NCBI GenBank assembly: GCA_036571765.1
Contig: BROE01000003.1
Location: 5,821,570 to 5,885,569, forward strand
From: Plecoglossus altivelis
Lineage: Eukaryota > Chordata > Actinopteri > Osmeriformes > Plecoglossidae
DNA: 64,000 nucleotides
Reading direction: 5' to 3'
The position numbers and the translations under genes are program-made. Positions 59,804 through 64,000 of this stretch are shown here, piece after piece (within the stretch, counting starts at the first letter, position 1; each line of letters begins with the position of its first letter). The notes under the pieces were generated by a model that saw only the letters and a list, made by a program, of their open reading frames with translations, searched no databases and was not told the DNA's origin.

Positions 59804-60877
59804 ACAGCATGGCATCATGGTACCCTGACCAAGCGGCACTTGGCGCTGCCCACTCAGCACAGACCAGAGTGGCACTCTGCATAATGGAGCCAGCGGGGGG
59901 ATGCTTTTGATCTTAATTGCATGCCGACTTTGCGGGCTTCGTCCTCGTCACGGCCGCAGCTGTGCACCGCGGACGCCCCTGCTGTCAGGAGCGCGCAAGC
60001 TTCTCTCAAGCCTTTCTTTAACCAACATGTGCCTTAGCAATGGGAATATCTTTTTCCGTTCGTTTGTGAATAGATGCGATTTCTAGTCAATAGAGACACA
60101 GCAATGTACTTGCGATTCTTGTGATATTTGTGTGCTGTCAAAAATGCTAGGACTTTGCTGCAGCCGTGCTCTGCCAGCTGGCTGAACACATTTCAGTATG
60201 AGTTTTTATGGTTGCAGTTTTGTTGTGTGCATTCGATTTAGGGTGTCTGTGGTGTGTGCTTAGTAGGACTATGGTGGCAGCCCAAATAAGTATAAATGTC
60301 AAGCATTGTGGCCAACCTGAAAGGTTTTCCTCTCTACATTTCTCCGACATCCCCTGAATTGGTCAAGGCTAAAAAGGTAACACCAGTAGAGTATTGAGTA
60401 TAGAGTATAAAATTGTTCAGGTGGTGGTTTTTTTGCCTGTGTTTCTATGATGTCCCACTGTGTGTATGGAAAACGACTATCTATACTCGACAATTACCTT
60501 TCTTACTGCTGTGCAGTTATTATTTGTATTTTTTCGTTTCCTATAACATATACCTTTGTAAAGATATGTTGAAATACTGTATTCTATCCGTATACTCCTA
60601 TGCATCGAGTCCTGGGAAGAAAAAAAAAAACTCCTTTTTTTTGTGCTGTTGTCGAGATCATTTCATTTCCTTGTGAATGTGCCGTGACTAAAGCAAGAAA
60701 CTGGGACAGTGGAATCCAGAGCAGGACATTCATGGAAGCCAACGTTTTTCTCCATGTGAGATAGATCGGGGGGAAAATCGATCCTGCCTTCATCTGTTTG
60801 AACTGGATGACTTCTTTCTCAGAGGTTGCGTGTGTATGGGGCAGTTACACGCAGATTGCATCACACACTCCTCCATG

Positions 60878-60883
60878 AATAAA
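60878..60883 (+). terminator. Poly(A) signal AATAAA
   Basis: Canonical hexamer with GT-rich DNA 20-30 bp downstream. The best candidate for the distal plxnb2 3' end. Confidence 0.5.
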
Positions 60884-60905
60884 CTTCTCAGAGACATCCA
60901 TGCCC

Positions 60906-62590
60906 TCGGTGTGTTTCATTATACCTGACCTTCATGTGTTTGGATGAGGTGATGTATCGGTGTAACTAACCAATTGACTTCTTATGCGAATAGTTGCAAT
61001 ATATAGCACAGCTGGAATCGTCCGTCTTATCCTCAAGATCGAGTCTACATGCTTAGGAATGGAGTTTAGGATTTACGATCAATACTACAGGCAACGGGTA
61101 CCTTTTATGACCATTTTAAAAACGAATAAAGCAGATTTCACGTATATTCTGTGTGAAGAGACTCCAGAGCGGTCATATTTCCAGGGGTTTGGCTTAGCAA
61201 GACTTTTCATGAAAATTCTTGATTTTCCACAGCCATAAGTCGTACTTTGCTCCACCAATCGAAAGGATCTACTGATGTTATCAACTTAGGCTGCGAACAG
61301 CCGCCTGAACCAAAACCAATCTGCAGACACAAACAAGACCTTAAACTAAGTTCTGGGTACATGAGTTGGTCATGTAAACAGCCCCAGTGTTCAGAGGCCC
61401 TCCAGTGAAAACGAGAAATTGCTGTGAAAACATTAATTAAAACCCTGACAGCTAAGAATGAGTTTGGGGAGAGAAAGATGAAAGACAAAATTGCCTCATC
61501 TGGTTGCTTAACAAACCTCGAAGCAGGGGTGGGGATATCAAAGAGAGCCTGGCTCTCCACGGAGGCCTGGCTGTAACTGCTCGGAGATTCAGCTGCAGAT
61601 AGCAACACAGAGAACAACTTCCAAGAGCGGCTGCCAAAGCTAGACTGATTACCCTTCATTATCACTAGTCCCCATGTTGAACACGCTCTTGTACTATCGC
61701 TGATAACTCCCACTTCTAGATGTATACTGTATTTTAGATAGCTGATTAAATATGTACATAATTCTCCTCTGGATGTCTTCAAAATTTCAGGGTGCTTTCA
61801 GATTGGCCTTGGTGATGTGAGATAGAAATTAGCATTCACCTCCCCCACCCACAGGACCCAAAATGCTATGCATAGGTTTCCAAAACATAAACTTTTCTGT
61901 TTGCCTCTTTGTACTGTGTCTTTGACGGATCAGGAATTGGGTTAAAATCTGCATGCTCTCGTCCCCTGTTCTCCTGGCTCCCACGCAGAGCACAGCACTG
62001 AGCCAAACACTCCCACAGCACGGCATGGAGATTGTCTACCAGCAGTGTTACATACGATGTAATTAAATTTGGCTTTGATTTCTGCGACCTGTGGGAGGAA
62101 AGGGGACTTCATCCCATGCTATGCGGAGAAAACCTTGGTGGAAATGATCGCATATAGCGTTCCTGTTATCAATTTCTTTTTCAGAAAGTTATTTAGATGA
62201 ACGATGCATGTTGGCGTGACCAGATGATAAGGAATTGATTGGTAGAGGTGGAAGGAGTGTGATTGAATAGATATTTTCATAGTTGTTGTCAATTGAGTGT
62301 AATTTAGGCCTATATGATATATACAGTAGTTGTGGTATAAACATAGAATTAATGCATGGTCACACATTATTTTGTTGCACTCAAGCTTCCAATTACAAAG
62401 AATGTCAGTTAACGAATATAAGTGCTATATGCAGTTTTATAGTACAATAGCACACGTCTTGGTTCATTCAAAGTTAATGTACACATGATATTTATAAAAC
62501 CATTGTAAAAATGATCTTGTCTTTGATTCTTATGTGATTTTTATAGTAAATTACTAATATACAATAAAGAATAGACATGGGCAAATCCAA
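60906..62590. other. Intergenic, A/T-rich
   Basis: Further AATAAA hexamers occur at 61,125-61,130 and 62,563-62,568. A 191-codon minus-strand open frame (61,207-61,782) has no recognisable domain. Otherwise I see nothing. Confidence 0.6.
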
Positions 62591-62591
62591 C

Positions 62592-62764
62592 ACTTGTAAC
62601 AGGGCCAGTCCTAATGTTTTGGGGACCCTATACAAACATAGTGTAAGGGGCCCTTGTTTTGACACAATATATTTTGTTGCATTTTAACAAAATATCGGTG
62701 GCTCGTCCAGGCCCTAAAAAAATGTATAGGTTGCTCATTGGGTCTGGCCGGCCCTGCCTTGAGA
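62592..62764. mobile_element. Degenerate hAT-like MITE candidate
   Basis: The body is 62,600-62,756 (157 bp). The left end reads CAGGGCCAGTCC, and the reverse complement of the right end reads CAGGGCCGGCCAG, giving inverted termini of about 12 bp with few mismatches. Flanking 8-mers ACTTGTAA and CCTTGAGA match at 5 of 8 positions, consistent with an old 8-bp duplication. The interior has GGGGCCC and GGCCCTAAAA motifs and no coding capacity. Confidence 0.5.
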
Positions 62765-62884
62765 AGAAGCAGATGTTATTACCAAGACTTCTATGACGCG
62801 CTTGAACTGAAACGAAAACAACATTTGTATCGTTGAGTCGTTCGAGTAAGAAAAAAAGAAATCCACAAAAGTAAAAATGTATCA

Positions 62885-62955
62885 TGCATTGGCCGGGAAT
62901 CGAACCCGGGCCTCCCGCGTGGCAGGCGAGAATTCTACCACTGAACCACCAATGC
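62885..62955 (-). tRNA. tRNA-Gly (anticodon GCC)
   Basis: The minus-strand sequence folds as a complete 71-nt cloverleaf. The acceptor arms GCATTGG/CCAATGC pair fully, with discriminator A at 62,885. The A box is TGGTTCAGTGG and the B box GGTTCGATTCC. The anticodon loop reads CTGCCAC, with anticodon GCC. There is no intron. A TTTTT Pol III terminator lies 7 bp downstream on the minus strand (A5 on + at 62,873-62,877). All structural positions look intact, so it is likely functional. Confidence 0.97.
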
Positions 62956-63200
62956 GTAGATATCAGGTTCAATGCATTATGGGTACTCAAACAAACATAC
63001 TTGAAAGTGTGTAAGCGGCATCATAGACGTGTGCACTTTTTGCATCGTGTTGGCATGATAGATCACTGCTCATTTTATTAAATAGTGCTACTGCCCAACC
63101 AGGACATGAAATGTATTAAATTTTTAATATATATTTACAACTACTAATTATCATAGTATCAACATGCTAGTTACTCTTCGTATGGCTTTTGTGCCGCGCG
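62956..63200. other. Short intergenic stretch
   Basis: A/T-rich sequence between the tRNA gene and the promoter-like cluster. Nothing recognised. Confidence 0.7.
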
Positions 63201-63212
63201 GTAATGCTATTG

Positions 63213-63290
63213 CCGGAAGTTGGTCATAGGAGTTTGTCCAATAGATTACATTGTTCCGTTAAATTGTCCAATCGTACTTCACATGGGCGG
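63213..63290 (+). promoter_or_regulatory. TATA-less promoter-like cluster
   Basis: An ETS-type CCGGAAGT (63,213-63,220), two CCAAT boxes (63,238-63,242 and 63,268-63,272) and a GGGCGG Sp1-type box (63,285-63,290) lie within 80 bp, just upstream of the next gene. This is typical of broadly expressed vertebrate genes. A possible first-exon donor AAG|GTAACG is at 63,606-63,607. Function is inferred. Confidence 0.5.
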
Positions 63291-63299
63291 GCGATATTC

Positions 63300-63950
63300 C
63301 AGTGCAACTAGCCCTAACATAATGGAAGCAGATATTAACTGTAAATTTCGTGTTCTACAAGATTCTGTATCCAACTGCGTAAAGCAAGGAAGATTATAGC
63401 ATATATAGCTAGCCTACAGCTCGTAAAGTGTATGTCTGTTTACTCCAAAACAGTGCAGTATGTTCACTATTGCCAGACTAATATTGTCTGGTCAGTTAGC
63501 TAGCTCTAGCTACAGAATCTAGGCGTCACTAGACCATTTAGCTAACATGGAAGAAGGTTTTGCAAGCTGACCCGTCAACATATAACCACTACTAACTGAA
63601 TTGAAGGTAACGTTAGCAAACAAACCGTATGAGCATATTATAGTATACATTAATGTCACAAGTTCCGTGAATACTGCTAATAGTAGGCCGCTAGCTAACA
63701 TAGCCAGGCTAGATATTGGCTGAGCCCATTGAATACTAAAAGACTGACGACTTTATTGCTGTTAACATGCAATGGTAACTACGTTGCTAGCTGATTTAGC
63801 TGGCTATTTTTAAAATAACGTGTTAACATGTTGGAAATTTAGCTCGTTGAATGCAACAGTTAGCTTTCGTATTTTCATCAGCATCTGACTTTTGTTGTAA
63901 TATAACCATCGTTAATGATGCACAACATGATACGCCCATGACATCCACAG
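63300..63950 (+). other. Probable 5' UTR and first intron of the next gene
   Basis: The sequence is rich in GCTAGC/GTTAGC motifs. It ends at an acceptor-like ACATCCACAG (63,941-63,950). Confidence 0.4.
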
Positions 63951-63970
63951 GTCGTACTGAGAGAGTCACC

Positions 63971-64000
63971 ATGGACTCTCACTCTAACGTCGCCCTTCCA
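63971..64000 (+). CDS. Start of an unidentified downstream gene (partial)
   Basis: An ATG in a strong context (TCACCATGG) lies 20 bp after an acceptor-like CAG and opens the frame MDSHSNVALP, which runs off the window. The promoter-like cluster 0.7 kb upstream supports it. Ten residues are too few to identify the product. It would lie head-to-tail with plxnb2. Confidence 0.5.
   Translation, partial: MDSHSNVALP

Larger units (their letters stand above)
58054..60905 (+). other. plxnb2: Probable plxnb2 3' UTR
   Basis: No coding sequence follows the stop. Candidate poly(A) signals are AATAAA at 58,282-58,287 (a short UTR of about 250 nt) and at 60,878-60,883, which is followed by GT-rich sequence (TCGGTGTGTTTC) and fits a long UTR. 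A/T-rich tracts and a CCTG-type repeat lie within. The end cannot be fixed without transcript data. Confidence 0.5.

Noticed and set aside
61207..61782. 191-codon minus-strand frame in the intergenic region
   Set aside because: About one frame of this length is expected by chance in 64 kb over six frames. No domain or supporting promoter is seen.

Overview
The window comes from a vertebrate nuclear genome, most likely a ray-finned (teleost) fish. The evidence is a large split gene with GT-AG introns, very dense (CA)n/(TC)n microsatellites, poly-C runs, tRNA-derived SINE relics, a hAT-type MITE and an intact vertebrate-type tRNA-Gly gene. The species cannot be named from the sequence alone.

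Layout. Positions 1-36,906 contain no gene I can establish. This stretch is microsatellite-rich DNA lying 5' of a plexin gene and probably includes its non-coding first exon(s), promoter and enhancers. It holds a hAT-like MITE with a perfect 8-bp target duplication (3552-3700), a possible minus-strand coding exon (870-1211), a CpG-rich island (about 10,006-10,394), blocks with homeodomain and POU-type motifs (24.7-26.3 kb), and several minisatellites. Positions 36,907-58,053 hold the coding part of plxnb2 (plexin-B2) on the + strand in 35 exons, reconstructed exon by exon from splice sites, reading phase and family similarity. The likely 3' UTR runs to about 60.9 kb. A second degenerate MITE lies at 62.6 kb, a tRNA-Gly(GCC) gene on the minus strand at 62,885-62,955, a TATA-less promoter-like cluster near 63.2-63.3 kb, and the first 10 codons of another + strand gene at 63,971.

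The plexin is a single-pass semaphorin receptor: signal peptide, Sema domain, three PSI and at least three IPT domains, a basic furin-type site (RSKRQRR), a transmembrane helix, and a cytoplasmic R-Ras/Rap GAP domain split by a Rho-binding domain, ending in the PDZ ligand VTDL.

The main anomaly is coding exon 31 (from 56,486), inside the GAP domain. Its start is 9 nt shorter than the family pattern and has lost the conserved LPLRFWVN arginine segment. Its 3' end carries compensating 1-nt changes, an in-frame TGA (56,616-56,618) and no donor at the expected place. The other 34 coding exons are intact, including the four downstream, so a local sequence or assembly error, a recent inactivating allele and a real truncated form all remain open. 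Two introns hold regular minisatellites (30-bp and 42-bp units). I found no evidence of a novel multi-gene system.
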